Assembly (NCBI RefSeq): GCF_019880385.1
Contig: NZ_CP082273.1
Location: forward strand, 3,286,001 to 3,350,000
Direction: 5' to 3'
Length of the DNA stretch: 64,000 nt
Origin: Nocardioides coralli
GTDB lineage: Bacteria; Actinomycetota; Actinomycetes; Propionibacteriales; Nocardioidaceae
The position numbers were made by a program, and so were the translations under genes. Of this stretch, positions 26,458 to 35,499 are shown piece by piece (within the stretch, counting starts at the first letter, position 1; the number at the start of each line of letters is the position of its first letter). The notes beneath the pieces were generated by a model that was not told the origin of the DNA, made no database searches, and saw nothing but the letters and a program-made list of their open reading frames with translations.

Positions 26458-26487
26458 CGACGCCGCACCCGGAGGGTTACGGCGTCG
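26458..26487 (-). terminator. Terminator hairpin of the branched-chain dehydrogenase operon
   Basis: An 8-bp stem, CGACGCCG (26458-26465) with CGGCGTCG (26480-26487), encloses a second 4-bp stem (ACCC with GGGT) on a 3-nt loop. It starts 30 bp after the stop of the E2 gene and precedes the next minus-strand gene. Confidence 0.7.
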
Positions 26488-26516
26488 TCCAGCGCTGTCG
26501 TCCAGTGGGTCCGTGC

Positions 26517-28010
26517 TCAGAACAGCAGGGCCGAGGCGGGGTCCTCGAGGATGCCGGCGACGTCGGCGAGGAAGCGCGAGCCCTTCTCGCCGTCGATGTG
26601 CCGGTGGTCGAAGGACAGCGCCAGGGTGGTGATCTGTCGCGGCACGATCTCGTCGACGCCGTTCTCGGAGACGACCCACGGCTGCTTGCGGACCGCGCCG
26701 AAGCACAGGATCGCGGACTCACCCGGGTTGATGATCGGCGTGCCGGCGTCGACGCCGAAGACGCCGACGTTGGTGATGGTGAAGGTGCCGCCGCTCATCT
26801 CCGCCGGCTGGGTCTTGCCGTCGCGCGCGGTCGCGGTGAGCTGGTTGAGAGCACCAGCCAGCTCGACGAGGGACAGCGCGTCGGCGTCCTTGACGTTGGG
26901 CACGACCAGGCCGCGTGGCGTGGCCGCCGCGATGCCGAGGTTGACGTAGTGCTTGTAGACGACCTCCTGGGCGTCGCCGTCCCAGTAGGAGTTGATCTCC
27001 GGCGTCCGCCGCATCGCGAGGATGGCCGCCCGCGCGAGGACCAGAAGCGGGCTGACCTTGACGTCGCGGAACTCGCGCCGGGCCTTGAGCCGCTCGACGA
27101 ACTCCATGGTCCGGGTCGCGTCGACGGTGATCCACTCGGTGACGTGCGGGCTGGTGAAGGCCGACTCGCTCATCGCCTGGGCCATCATCTTGCGGACACC
27201 CTTGATGGGCTCGCGCGTCTCCCGCTCACCGGTCGCCCGGGCCGTCGGGGCACCCCCGGAGGTCGCGCTCGCGGAGCCCTGGCCGCCGGCGGCGGCCTCC
27301 ACGTCGTCGCGGGTGATCACGCCGTCGCGGCCGGAGCCGGTGAGGGTGGTCAGGTCGACGCCGAGGTCCTTGGCCAGCTTGCGGACCGGCGGCTTGGCCA
27401 GCGCGCGCACCTCGCTGGGCGACTGCGCGCGGGACGGGACCAGCGCCTCGGCCGGCTCGGCCTGCTGGGTCCGGGCGGAGGTGGCGGGCACGGCGGGCTC
27501 GTCGGTGTCGACCACCTCGTCGCTCTGCGCGCCGCCGGGGCTGAACGCCCCCTGCACCTGCATCTGCGTGTTGGCCCCTGCCTCCGAGGCGGGGGAGGCC
27601 GAGCCCTTGCGGGCCCGTCGTACGGGACCGCGGTCGGCCTTGTTGCGGCCGACCAGGCTCTCGCCCTCGCCGCCGCCGCTGGCCGCCGGGTTGGAGAGGT
27701 CGATCTCCATCTCGGCTGCCTTGATGTCGACCTCCTCGGCCGCCGGGGGCTCGGGGGCCGTCTCCGGCGCAGCCGAGGCATCGCCGATGGCGATGATCGG
27801 CGTACCGACGGGGACGGTCTCACCCTCGGGCACCATCAGCTTCTGCACGGTCCCGGCGAACGGCGAGGGCAGCTCGACCAGGGACTTGGCGGTCTCGATC
27901 TCGACGATGATCTCGTTGATCTCGACCGTGTCGCCCTCCTTGACCTTCCAGGAGACGATCTCGGCCTCGGTGAGGCCCTCACCGACGTCGGGCAGCTTGA
28001 ACTCGGCCAT
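26517..28010 (-). CDS. bkdC: Branched-chain 2-oxoacid dehydrogenase, E2 (dihydrolipoamide acyltransferase)
   Basis: A 497-residue E2 subunit that moves the acyl group from E1 to CoA. It has one N-terminal lipoyl domain with the lipoylated Lys42 in ETAKS, and a long Ala/Pro-rich linker (about 80-200). The E1/E3-binding domain (203-240) includes KLAKDLGVDL and GRDGVITRDDV. The C-terminal catalytic domain has the DHRHIDG motif (His469, Asp473). It is the last gene of the E1alpha-E1beta-E2 operon, 18 bp after E1beta, and is followed by a hairpin terminator. No E3 gene is present, so dihydrolipoamide dehydrogenase must come from elsewhere. A pyruvate-type substrate is less likely given the separate E1alpha/E1beta format. 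Confidence 0.9.
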   Translation of the reverse strand: MAEFKLPDVGEGLTEAEIVSWKVKEGDTVEINEIIVEIETAKSLVELPSPFAGTVQKLMVPEGETVPVGTPIIAIGDASAAPETAPEPPAAEEVDIKAAEMEIDLSNPAASGGGEGESLVGRNKADRGPVRRARKGSASPASEAGANTQMQVQGAFSPGGAQSDEVVDTDEPAVPATSARTQQAEPAEALVPSRAQSPSEVRALAKPPVRKLAKDLGVDLTTLTGSGRDGVITRDDVEAAAGGQGSASATSGGAPTARATGERETREPIKGVRKMMAQAMSESAFTSPHVTEWITVDATRTMEFVERLKARREFRDVKVSPLLVLARAAILAMRRTPEINSYWDGDAQEVVYKHYVNLGIAAATPRGLVVPNVKDADALSLVELAGALNQLTATARDGKTQPAEMSGGTFTITNVGVFGVDAGTPIINPGESAILCFGAVRKQPWVVSENGVDEIVPRQITTLALSFDHRHIDGEKGSRFLADVAGILEDPASALLF

Positions 28011-28028
28011 GGCTCAGTTCTCCTAGCC

Positions 28029-29006
28029 TCAGTAGTCGAAGGCGCGGTCGACGGCGTCGAGCACCCGGTCGAGGTCGGGGAGGTAGTCCTCCTCGATCCG
28101 GGAGGCGGGGTAGGGCGTGTCCATGCCGCCCACGCGCAGCACCGGCGCCTCCATCGAGTAGAAGCAGTTCTCGGTGATCCGGGCTGCGAGCTCGGAGCCG
28201 AGACCGAGGTTGACGTGGGCCTCGTGGGTGACCACGACCCGACCGGTGCGGCGCACCGAGTCGTAGACGGGGTCCATGTCGAGCGGGCTCAGCGTCCGCA
28301 GGTCGATGACCTCGAGGCTGCGACCCTCGGTCGCGGCCGCCTCCGCTGCCGACAACGCGGTCTTCACGGTCGGGCCGTAGGCCAGCACCGTGGCGTCGGT
28401 CCCCTGCCGGACCACGCGGCTGGAGAAGAGCGGGTCGGGAGTGGCGTCCTCGTCGAGCTCGGCCTTGTCGGCGTGGTACTGCCGCTTGGGCTCGAGGAAG
28501 ATGACCGGGTCGTCGGAGGCGATGGCCTGCTGGATCATCCAGTAGCCGTCGATCGGGTTGGAGCAGGCGACGACCTTGAGGCCGGGGGTGTGCGCGAACT
28601 GCGCCTCCGGGCTCTCGGAGTGGTGCTCGACCGCGCCGATGCCGCCGCCGAACGGGATCCGGATCACCATCGGGATCTTGTAGCGGCCCTTGGAGCGGTA
28701 GTGCATCTTCGCCACCTGGCACACGATCTGGTCGTAGGCCGGGTAGACGAAGCCGTCGAACTGGATCTCGACGACCGGGCGGTAGCCGCGCAGGCACATG
28801 CCGATCGCGGTGCCGACGATGCCGGACTCCGCGAGCGGGCTGTCGATCACCCGGTCCTCGCCGAAGTCCTTCTGCAACCCGTCGGTGATCCGGAAGACGC
28901 CGCCGAGCTTGCCGACGTCCTCACCCATCACGAGCACCTTGGGGTCGTCCTCCATGGCCTTGCGCAGCCCCATGTTGAGGCCCTTGGCCAGCGTGATCTT
29001 GCTCAT
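28029..29006 (-). CDS. bkdB: Branched-chain 2-oxoacid dehydrogenase, E1 beta
   Basis: A 325-residue transketolase-like beta subunit. Characteristic segments are VLVMGEDVGKLGGVFRITDG, GTAIGMCLRGYRPVVEIQF and PFGGGIGAVEHHSESPEAQF, with the C-terminal domain starting near 200 (VRQGTDATVLAYG). With E1alpha it forms the thiamine-diphosphate enzyme that decarboxylates branched-chain 2-oxoacids from leucine, isoleucine and valine. The products can prime branched-chain fatty acids. Its ATG overlaps the E1alpha stop by one base (TGATG), so translation is coupled. Confidence 0.92.
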   Translation of the reverse strand: MSKITLAKGLNMGLRKAMEDDPKVLVMGEDVGKLGGVFRITDGLQKDFGEDRVIDSPLAESGIVGTAIGMCLRGYRPVVEIQFDGFVYPAYDQIVCQVAKMHYRSKGRYKIPMVIRIPFGGGIGAVEHHSESPEAQFAHTPGLKVVACSNPIDGYWMIQQAIASDDPVIFLEPKRQYHADKAELDEDATPDPLFSSRVVRQGTDATVLAYGPTVKTALSAAEAAATEGRSLEVIDLRTLSPLDMDPVYDSVRRTGRVVVTHEAHVNLGLGSELAARITENCFYSMEAPVLRVGGMDTPYPASRIEEDYLPDLDRVLDAVDRAFDY

Positions 29007-30157
29007 CAGTGGGCCCCCTCGAAGCTCTCGAGGTAGGCCGCGAAGCCCTCGCGCTGCTCGCGCAGCTCCTGCGGCTCCTCCTCGTAGACGTGGTCGAACA
29101 TGTCCATCGGCTGCGGGTCGGGCAACGCCTTGCAGCCCTCACGCAGGTGGTGGCCGAGCTCGTCGGCCTCGGCCTTCACCTCGGCGATGAACTCGTCGTC
29201 GACGAGGCCGTTGCGGCGCAGGTAGACCTCCAGCCGCGCGATCGGGTCCTTGAGCTTCCAGTTCTCGACGTCGTCGTTGAGCCGGTAGCGGGTCGGGTCG
29301 TCCGTGGTGGTGTGGGCACCCATCCGGTAGGTGTAGGCCTCGACCAGCGTCGGGCCCTGGCCGTCACGGGCCCGCTGGAGCGCGGCCTGCGTGACGGCGT
29401 ACGTCGCCAGCACGTCGTTGCCGTCGACGCGGACGCCCGGGAAGCCGAAGCCGAGAGCACGCTGGTAGAGCGGGATCCGCGACTGGCGCTCGATGGGCTC
29501 GGAGATCGCCCACTGGTTGTTCTGGCAGAAGAACACGACCGGGGCGTTGTAGGAGGCGGCGAAGATGAAGGCCTCGTTGACGTCGCCCTGGCTGGAGGCG
29601 CCGTCACCGAAGTGGGCCACCACGGCGGTGTCGCGCTCGGGGTCGCCCGTGCCGACCGCTCCGTCGCGCTGGACGCCCATGGCGTAGCCGGTCGCGTGGA
29701 GCGCCTGGGCGCCGATGACGATCGTGTAGAGGCCGAAGTTGTTGTCGGCGGGGTCCCAGGAGCCGTGGTCGACACCGCGGAAGAGGCCGAGCAGCTTCAG
29801 CGGGTCGACGCCCTTGCAGTAGGCGACGCCGTGCTCGCGGTAGGTCGGGAAGACGTAGTCCTGGTGGCGCAGCGCACGACCGCAGCCGATCTGGGCGGCC
29901 TCCTGGCCGAGCAGCTGGGCCCAGATGCCGAGCTCGCCGTGGCGCTGCAGCGCCGTGGCCTCGGTGTCGATGCGCCGGGTCAGGATCATGTCGCGGTAGA
30001 ACCCGCGCAGCTCCTCGGCGGTGAAGTCCTTGTCGAACTGGTTGTGGTGCACGCGCTCGCCCTCGGGCGTCAGCAGCTGCACCAGCTCCGGGCCGCCGGC
30101 GCTCTGGGAGGGTCCGAAGACCTCCACCAGATCGGGGCCGAATCCTGCGTTGGTCAC
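29006..30157 (-). CDS. bkdA: Branched-chain 2-oxoacid dehydrogenase, E1 alpha
   Basis: A 383-residue alpha subunit. The thiamine-diphosphate motif begins GDG at 184-186 and ends NN at 213-214. The phosphorylation-loop region of eukaryotic enzymes corresponds to YRMGAHTTTDDPTRY. The GTG start at 30157 has an AAGGAG site eight bases upstream; no better start exists further up. It is the first gene of the operon. The 155 bp upstream should contain the promoter, but I see no unambiguous -35/-10 pair there. Confidence 0.92.
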   Translation of the reverse strand: MTNAGFGPDLVEVFGPSQSAGGPELVQLLTPEGERVHHNQFDKDFTAEELRGFYRDMILTRRIDTEATALQRHGELGIWAQLLGQEAAQIGCGRALRHQDYVFPTYREHGVAYCKGVDPLKLLGLFRGVDHGSWDPADNNFGLYTIVIGAQALHATGYAMGVQRDGAVGTGDPERDTAVVAHFGDGASSQGDVNEAFIFAASYNAPVVFFCQNNQWAISEPIERQSRIPLYQRALGFGFPGVRVDGNDVLATYAVTQAALQRARDGQGPTLVEAYTYRMGAHTTTDDPTRYRLNDDVENWKLKDPIARLEVYLRRNGLVDDEFIAEVKAEADELGHHLREGCKALPDPQPMDMFDHVYEEEPQELREQREGFAAYLESFEGAH

Positions 30158-30312
30158 CAGGACACTCCTTCTCAGGTCACCGGCGCGGACGGGATCTCCG
30201 CCGTGGCCGTGCTCGGAGGCGTGGTTCCGCTTGTGACGGGGGCCACAACCTGTGCATCCCAACGTACCGGCGGCGGCCTCCGAGCCGCCAATCAGGCCGA
30301 GCATCAGGCTGG

Positions 30313-30852
30313 TCAGGGCACGGTGAGGGTCTCCCCGGCGAGCAGCGGTTCCAACCACGCGCGGGTCGTGGCGTCGTAGGGCGAGACGGTGGCGCCGTCC
30401 GCGCACGGTGCGGGGTCGGTGCGGCCCGCCCGCATCACCACGTCCCAGTCGAGGTCGTGGGGGCCGCTCAACGGCCACGCCGAGCCCTCGTCGTGGCGCA
30501 CGACCACGGCCTCGGGAGGGGTCGCGGCGGCGGCGATCGCCTCGGCCGTGCGGGTCTGGCTGGATGCGGTCACGACGACCGGTGCGTCGCCCGGGTCGTC
30601 GCCGAGGTCGTACGTGGCGCCGATCCGGGCGCAGGCGAGCACCGCCACCACGCGATCGGGGCCGTCGGGGAGGGCGACCGCGACCCGGCGCCCCGGCCCC
30701 GCACCGCAGTGCTTGAGCACACCACCGAAGGCGGCGACCTCCTCGAGCAGCTGCGCGTAGGTCCAGCGGCGGCCAGGTGCATCGAGGGCGACACGATCGG
30801 CACCGCCCCCGATCACGTGCCGGTCGAGGGCGTCGAAGCAGCTGGGGTCCAC
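30313..30852 (-). CDS. Truncated acyl-CoA synthetase-like protein
   Basis: A 179-residue protein resembling only the N-terminal part of acetyl/propionyl-CoA synthetases: CFDALDRHVIGG, RRWTYAQLLEEVAAFGGVL and RRVAVALPDGPDRVVAVLAC. The ATP-binding P-loop and the C-terminal catalytic lid are missing, so it cannot be a normal ligase. The tail (about 110-179) is not like the family. It may be a decayed gene or an actinobacterial short AMP-binding-like protein with another role; I recall a family of such short proteins (TIGR03089) but cannot confirm membership. The GTG start is at 30852. Confidence 0.6.
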   Translation of the reverse strand: MDPSCFDALDRHVIGGGADRVALDAPGRRWTYAQLLEEVAAFGGVLKHCGAGPGRRVAVALPDGPDRVVAVLACARIGATYDLGDDPGDAPVVVTASSQTRTAEAIAAAATPPEAVVVRHDEGSAWPLSGPHDLDWDVVMRAGRTDPAPCADGATVSPYDATTRAWLEPLLAGETLTVP

Positions 30853-30890
30853 GGGGCCAGCCTGCCAGCCTGCCAGCCCCCGTCAGCACC

Positions 30891-31805
30891 TCACCCGCGG
30901 CCGTGCGGCGTCTCCCAGACGGCCGGGTCGGGACCCTTCGGCACGATGCCGGTGGGGTTGATGTCGGTGTGCACCACGTAGTAGTGCTCCTTGATCTGGG
31001 CGAAGTCCGTGTTCTCGCCGAACCCTGGGGTCTGGTAGAGGTCGCGGGCGTAGCCCCAGAGGTTGGGCATCTCCGTCAGCTTGTTGCGGCTGGCCTTGAA
31101 GTGGCCGTGGTAGACGGCGTCGAAGCGGGCGAGGGTGGTGAACAGCCGGATGTCGGCCTCGGTGATCGCGTCGCCCATGAGGTAGCGCCGGTCCGCGAGC
31201 CGCTCCTCCAGCCAGTCCATGGTCCGCCACAGCTGGTCGTAGGCCCGCTCGTAGGCAGCCTGGGTGCCGGCGAAGCCGCAGCGGTAGACGCCGTTGTTGA
31301 CGTCGGTGAAGACCCGCTCCATGACCTGGTCCATCTCCTCGCGGACCTCGGCCGGCCAGAGGTCGGGGGCGTCGGGCCGGTGGTGGTCGCGCCACTCGAA
31401 GAAGAAGTCGTGGGTGATCCACGGGAAGTCGTTGGTGACGACCTTGCCGGTCGTCTCCTCGACGATCGCGGGCACGGTGATGCCGCGCGGGTAGTCGGGG
31501 ATCCTCGCGTCGTAGGCCTCCCGCAGCAGGTGGACGCCCAGCACGGGGTCGCGGCCGTCCTCGTCGAGGCCGAAGTTCCAGCTCTCCTCGCCGTGGGTGG
31601 GCGCCGCCAGGCCCATCGAGATGACCTCCTCGAGGCCCAGCAGCTGGCGCACGATGATCGCCCGCGTCGCCCAGGGGCAGGCCTTGGCGGCGACCAGCCG
31701 GTAGCGCCCGGGCTCGACCTTCCACCCGTCCTGGCCGTCCTGGGTGATCCGGTCGGGGATGTAGGTCATGTCGCGGTTGAAGTCGTCCTTCTCGACGTAC
31801 GGCAT
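30891..31805 (-). CDS. Xi-class glutathione S-transferase-like (glutathionyl-hydroquinone reductase family)
   Basis: A 304-residue protein of the ECM4/YqjG type. The active-site motif CPWA has Cys43, followed by ITVPAIVEE and a VTNDFPWIT strand. The C-terminal helical domain has the family signature DRRYLMGDAITEADIRLFTTL. Enzymes of this class remove glutathione from glutathionyl-hydroquinones. Actinobacteria normally use mycothiol, so the physiological thiol may be mycothiol; that is inference. The ATG is at 31805. It stands 38 bp upstream of the truncated synthetase. Confidence 0.87.
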   Translation of the reverse strand: MPYVEKDDFNRDMTYIPDRITQDGQDGWKVEPGRYRLVAAKACPWATRAIIVRQLLGLEEVISMGLAAPTHGEESWNFGLDEDGRDPVLGVHLLREAYDARIPDYPRGITVPAIVEETTGKVVTNDFPWITHDFFFEWRDHHRPDAPDLWPAEVREEMDQVMERVFTDVNNGVYRCGFAGTQAAYERAYDQLWRTMDWLEERLADRRYLMGDAITEADIRLFTTLARFDAVYHGHFKASRNKLTEMPNLWGYARDLYQTPGFGENTDFAQIKEHYYVVHTDINPTGIVPKGPDPAVWETPHGRG

Positions 31806-31834
31806 ACCTACATGGTTGCCGCTTCAACCAAATC

Positions 31835-32917
31835 TCAAACCTGCGGGAAGCTGCGGGCGAGCTCCAGCACCCGGTCGTTGGCCTCGGTCTCACCGACGGA
31901 GACCCGCGCCCCCTCGCCCGCGAAGGGCCGCACCACGATCCCGAGGTCGTCGGCAGCGGCGGCGAAGTCGAGGGTGCGGTCGCCGAGCTCGAACCAGACG
32001 AAGTTGCCCTGCGGCTCGGGCACCTCCCAGCCCAGCGACCGCAGCCCGTCGAAGACCCGCGTGCGCTCTGCCACCAGCGCGTCGACCCGCTCCAGCAGGG
32101 CGTCCTCGGCGGCGAGCGAGGCGACGGCGGCGGCCTGGGCGACGCTGGAGACGCCGAAGGGCAGCGACACGGCGCGCAAGGCGGTGGCGATCGGCTCCGG
32201 TCCGACGGCGTACCCGACCCGGAAGCCGGCCAGCCCGTAGGCCTTGGAGAAGGTGCGGGTGACCAGGACGTTGTCGCGGCCCCGCATCGTCGCCAACCCG
32301 TCGACCGGGTCGGCCATCCGGACGAACTCGACGTAGGCCTCGTCGACGACCACGAGCACGTGGGGAGGGACCCGCGCGAGGAACGCGTCGAGCTCGGCCT
32401 GCGTGACCGCCGGACCGGTGGGGTTGTTGGGGGTGCAGACCAGCACCACCTTGGTGCGGTCGGTGATGGCCGCCGCCATGCCGTCGAGGTCGTGGCGCCC
32501 GTCGGGGAGCACCGGCACCCGCACGGACGACGCCCCCGCCGCCGTGACCGCGATCGGGTAGGCCTCGAAGGAACGCCACGCGTAGACGACCTCGTCGCCG
32601 GGGTCGCAGTAGGCCTGCACCAGCTGGTAGATCAGCGCCACCGAGCCGGTGGCGAGCGACAGCTGCTCCGCCGGCACGTCGAACCGGCTCGACAGCGCCT
32701 CGTAAAGCTCGGTGTTGCCCATGTCGGGGTAGCGGTTCATCCGCGACGCCGCGGCGTAGGCGGCCTCGACCACCCCGGGGAGCGGCGGGAAGGGGTTCTC
32801 GTTGGAGGAGAGCTTGTAGACCGTCAGGCCCTCGCGCGGCCGCGGCGGCTTGCCGGCGACGTACGCCGGGATGGCGGCGACGTTGGAACGGGGCTGGGGC
32901 CGGGTGCGCTCGCTCAT
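31835..32917 (-). CDS. pat: Aromatic amino acid / histidinol-phosphate aminotransferase (Pat/HisC family)
   Basis: A 360-residue fold-type I aminotransferase. Key residues include the NENP turn (near 39-42), Asn165 in NNPTGP, Asp192 in VDEAY, and Lys225 in [10 protein letters not shown], which holds pyridoxal phosphate. Actinobacterial Pat makes phenylalanine and other aromatic amino acids from their 2-oxoacids, while the close relative HisC acts in histidine synthesis. No his genes are adjacent, which favours Pat. The ATG is at 32917. Confidence 0.85.
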   Translation of the reverse strand: MSERTRPQPRSNVAAIPAYVAGKPPRPREGLTVYKLSSNENPFPPLPGVVEAAYAAASRMNRYPDMGNTELYEALSSRFDVPAEQLSLATGSVALIYQLVQAYCDPGDEVVYAWRSFEAYPIAVTAAGASSVRVPVLPDGRHDLDGMAAAITDRTKVVLVCTPNNPTGPAVTQAELDAFLARVPPHVLVVVDEAYVEFVRMADPVDGLATMRGRDNVLVTRTFSKAYGLAGFRVGYAVGPEPIATALRAVSLPFGVSSVAQAAAVASLAAEDALLERVDALVAERTRVFDGLRSLGWEVPEPQGNFVWFELGDRTLDFAAAADDLGIVVRPFAGEGARVSVGETEANDRVLELARSFPQV

Positions 32918-32927
32918 GCCCGGGAGG

Positions 32928-33476
32928 CTATCGCCGCCGCCACGGCCGCAGCAGGGCGGTCAGGATCAGCCCGACGGAGAACCCGAGCAGCGCACCGGTC
33001 ACGTTGTCGACCAGGTCGGTGACGTCGCACGCCCGGTCGATCCGCGCCAGCTCGAGCTGCAGCAGCTCGATCGCGAGCGAGTAGAGGCCGAGCCAGATCA
33101 GCCCCAGCGGTGCCGCCACCCAGCCGATCCGCCACCGGGCCGCCGCCACGACCAGCAGCGCCCCCGCCGGGACGAAGAGCGCGGTGTTGAGCAGCCGCTG
33201 ACCTCCGGAGAGGATCCAGAACCCGTCCGGGGCCGGGCCGCCGTAGTCCAGCGAGCAGGTCTCCGACCGCGACTCGGCGGGGACGGCCAGGTCGATGCCG
33301 GCCAGCGGCACCAGGGTCACCAGGGCGATGACGGTGAGCCACCAGAAGAAGCCGCACGAGGCCGCGGCAGTCACCCAGCCGAGCCGACGACGGAGCGCCA
33401 CCGCCAGGGCGGCGAAGAACACGAACGACACGGCCGCACCCGCGACCATGCTCTCCGTGCCTCCGACCCAGTCCAC
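32928..33476 (-). CDS. VanZ-like membrane protein
   Basis: A 182-residue protein with four to five hydrophobic spans, including [35 protein letters not shown] and the VanZ-type segment [21 protein letters not shown] conserved-looking acidic stretch follows ([10 protein letters not shown] and [15 protein letters not shown]). VanZ-family proteins are linked to teicoplanin resistance in enterococci; the role here is unknown. The start is a GTG near 33476. It lies 10 bp upstream of pat. Confidence 0.8.
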   Translation of the reverse strand: MDWVGGTESMVAGAAVSFVFFAALAVALRRRLGWVTAAASCGFFWWLTVIALVTLVPLAGIDLAVPAESRSETCSLDYGGPAPDGFWILSGGQRLLNTALFVPAGALLVVAAARWRIGWVAAPLGLIWLGLYSLAIELLQLELARIDRACDVTDLVDNVTGALLGFSVGLILTALLRPWRRR

Positions 33477-33527
33477 GTGTCCGCAGGGTAGCCGCCGCCC
33501 GGGTACGGCAGGTCGACCCGCGCAGGG

Positions 33528-34544
33528 TCAGGCCACGTCGCGCCCGTCGGCGGTGATCGGGTGGTCCTCGTTGATCGCCTCGACGGCGAGGGTGAGCTCG
33601 TGCTCCTCGGGCCGCCGGTCGAGGTGGACGCCCGCGATCATGCACCGGACCGACCCGCCGGCCAGCTCGATCGTCGGGATGTCGATCGCGACGATCTCGC
33701 AGGACTCCTCGATCGCCGCGACCTGGTCGGGGCGCAGGCTCCGGCGGGCCCGGCCCGACATGACCATCACGTAGCGGCGCCGCCCCTCCGGCGTACGGCC
33801 GCAGAGCTCCACGGCGTTGCCGGCGAACTCGCGGACCTGCTCCTCGGTGAGCTCGACGACCCGGCGTCCGTTGACCGAGAGCCGCTCGCGGACCTGCTCG
33901 CGGCGGTACTTGTCGGGGATCATGTCGAGGGCGAAGAGGGCCACGTCGGTGCCGACGCACGCCATCACGTTGGTGTGGTAGACCGGCACGCCGCCGGTGT
34001 CGACCGCCTCGAAGGCCATCGGCTCGTAGTTGAAGTCGCTGCAGAACCGCTCGAGGACGTGGGTGTCGGCGCGGTGGCTGACGGCCGTGTAGGCGACGCG
34101 CGACATGTGGTCGAGGACCATCGCGCCGGTGCCCTCGAGGAAGATGCCGTCGGGCTCGAGCCCGGAGTAGTCGATGATCGTCTGCACCCGGTACTGCGAC
34201 TTCAGCATCTCGAGGATGTCGGCGCGGCGCTCGTGACGCCGGTTGGAGGCGTACATCGGGTAGACCGCGACGTACCCGCCGGCATGGGTGGACAGCCAGT
34301 TGTTGGGGAAGACGCTGTCGGGGCGGGTGTGGTCCTCGTCGGCGAAGACGTGGACGGTGACGCCGGCCTCGCGGAGGGCCTCGGCGACGGCGTCCATCTC
34401 GGCCAGCGCGCGGGTGGAGACGAGCTCGTCGGCCAGCCCCGCGGGCACGTCGCTCTGGAAGGCGTTGTCGGCCGCGGTGTGGGGGTTGGGCAGGAATTTG
34501 TCCGCGCGGATCAGGACCACGGCGGACGGGGCTTGCGCACTCAC
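33528..34544 (-). CDS. ctlX: CtlX-type hydrolase (arginine deiminase/amidinotransferase superfamily)
   Basis: A 338-residue protein of the guanidino-modifying superfamily. The visible family features are RPDSVFPNNW, LEGTGAMVLDH, the catalytic-His region PVYHTNVM, and near the C-terminus GGSVRCMIAGVHL, whose cysteine (Cys301) is the expected nucleophile. Members near citrulline-use genes are called CtlX; here the neighbours give no such context, so the substrate (citrulline, arginine or a derivative) is open. I chose the GTG at 34544, giving MSAQAPSAVV; an in-frame GTG at 34562 would add six residues. Confidence 0.85.
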   Translation of the reverse strand: MSAQAPSAVVLIRADKFLPNPHTAADNAFQSDVPAGLADELVSTRALAEMDAVAEALREAGVTVHVFADEDHTRPDSVFPNNWLSTHAGGYVAVYPMYASNRRHERRADILEMLKSQYRVQTIIDYSGLEPDGIFLEGTGAMVLDHMSRVAYTAVSHRADTHVLERFCSDFNYEPMAFEAVDTGGVPVYHTNVMACVGTDVALFALDMIPDKYRREQVRERLSVNGRRVVELTEEQVREFAGNAVELCGRTPEGRRRYVMVMSGRARRSLRPDQVAAIEESCEIVAIDIPTIELAGGSVRCMIAGVHLDRRPEEHELTLAVEAINEDHPITADGRDVA

Positions 34545-34624
34545 GACGAGACTGTAGGACACCCGCCGGGCACCCTGGAAATCAGCCGCGCGACCCTGCT
34601 CACGGGGGGCCTAGGGTGGGGCGC

Positions 34625-35014
34625 ATGAGGCTGCTCACCTGGCTGGTCACCAACGTCCTGGCCGTGGCGGCGGCAGCGTGGCTCGTGGACGGCATCCGCT
34701 TCGCCGGGCCGCGGAACTGGCCCGCGGAGCTCGAGGAGAAGTGGCTCACCGTGGTCGCCGTGGGGGTGATCCTCGGCCTGGTCTCGAGCGTCGTGAAGCC
34801 CGTCGTCAAGCTGCTGTCCCTTCCCTTCATCGTGCTGACCCTCGGGCTGTTCCTGTGGGTGATCAACGCCCTGATGCTGATGCTCACCAGCTGGCTCGCC
34901 GGCGAGCTGGGGCTCGGGTTCCGGGTCGTCGACTTCTTCTGGGCGGCCCTGCTGGGCGCCGTGGTGATCAGCGTCGTCAACTGGGCGGTCGACCGCGTGC
35001 TGGAGCGGCCCTGA
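34625..35014 (+). CDS. Phage-holin-4-like (pfam04020) membrane protein
   Basis: A 129-residue protein with four hydrophobic segments: LVTNVLAVAAAAWLVDGIRF, WLTVVAVGVILGLVSSVV, LPFIVLTLGLFLWVINALML and FFWAALLGAVVISVVNWAV. This matches the four-span family common in actinobacteria. Despite the name there is no phage context here. The ATG at 34625 has an AGGGTGGGG site. It is the first gene of a plus-strand run, overlapping the next gene by one base. Confidence 0.85.
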   Translation: MRLLTWLVTNVLAVAAAAWLVDGIRFAGPRNWPAELEEKWLTVVAVGVILGLVSSVVKPVVKLLSLPFIVLTLGLFLWVINALMLMLTSWLAGELGLGFRVVDFFWAALLGAVVISVVNWAVDRVLERP

Positions 35015-35499
35015 TGCTGCCGCCGCCCCGCGAGCCCGGGCGCTACCGGATCTCCCTGGTCTGCCTGGGCAACATCTGCCGCTCCCCCATGGCCCACGTC
35101 GTGCTGGAGCGCCGGCTCGCCGAGGCCGGTCTGACCGACCGGGTGGAGGTCAGCAGCTCCGGCACCGGTGACTGGCACGTCGGGAAGCCCATGGACGAGC
35201 GGGCCGCAGCCACGCTCGCCGGCGCCGGCTACGACGGCAGCGCCCACCGGGCCAGCTCCTGGGACCCCGGCCGTCCCGCCGACCTGGTGCTGGCGATGGA
35301 CGCCGCCAACCTCCGGGACGTGGGCGGCCGCGACGAGCGCACCTGGCTCTTCGGCGACCTCGATCCGGTCGAGCCGGGCGCCGAGGTGCCCGACCCGTAC
35401 TACGGTGGGCCCTCAGGGTTCGAGGAGGTGCTGCGCATGGTCGAGCGCACCAGCGCGTCACTGGTGTCCGTTCTCGAGCAGGAGCTCGCCGCGACATGA
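35014..35499 (+). CDS. Low-molecular-weight protein-tyrosine phosphatase
   Basis: A 161-residue phosphatase. The P-loop is CLGNICRS, with nucleophile Cys17 and Arg23, and the general acid aspartate is in PDPYYGG near the C-terminus. It removes phosphate from phosphotyrosine, and its partners here are unknown. The ATG overlaps the holin-like gene's stop (TGATG) and its own stop overlaps the next gene (ATGA), so the three are co-translated. Confidence 0.93.
   Translation: MLPPPREPGRYRISLVCLGNICRSPMAHVVLERRLAEAGLTDRVEVSSSGTGDWHVGKPMDERAAATLAGAGYDGSAHRASSWDPGRPADLVLAMDAANLRDVGGRDERTWLFGDLDPVEPGAEVPDPYYGGPSGFEEVLRMVERTSASLVSVLEQELAAT

Noticed and set aside
23116..26949. A 1277-codon open frame on the plus strand
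   Set aside because: It is the antisense shadow of the subtilase gene; the minus-strand product has a signal peptide and full catalytic triad, while this one has no recognisable domain.
26412..29036. An 874-codon open frame on the plus strand
   Set aside because: Antisense to the E2 and E1beta genes, both of which are unmistakable; long frames without stops are common in such GC-rich DNA.
34625..35014. Prophage lysis gene
   Set aside because: The holin-4-like family is widespread in actinobacterial chromosomes, and there is no endolysin or other phage gene nearby.
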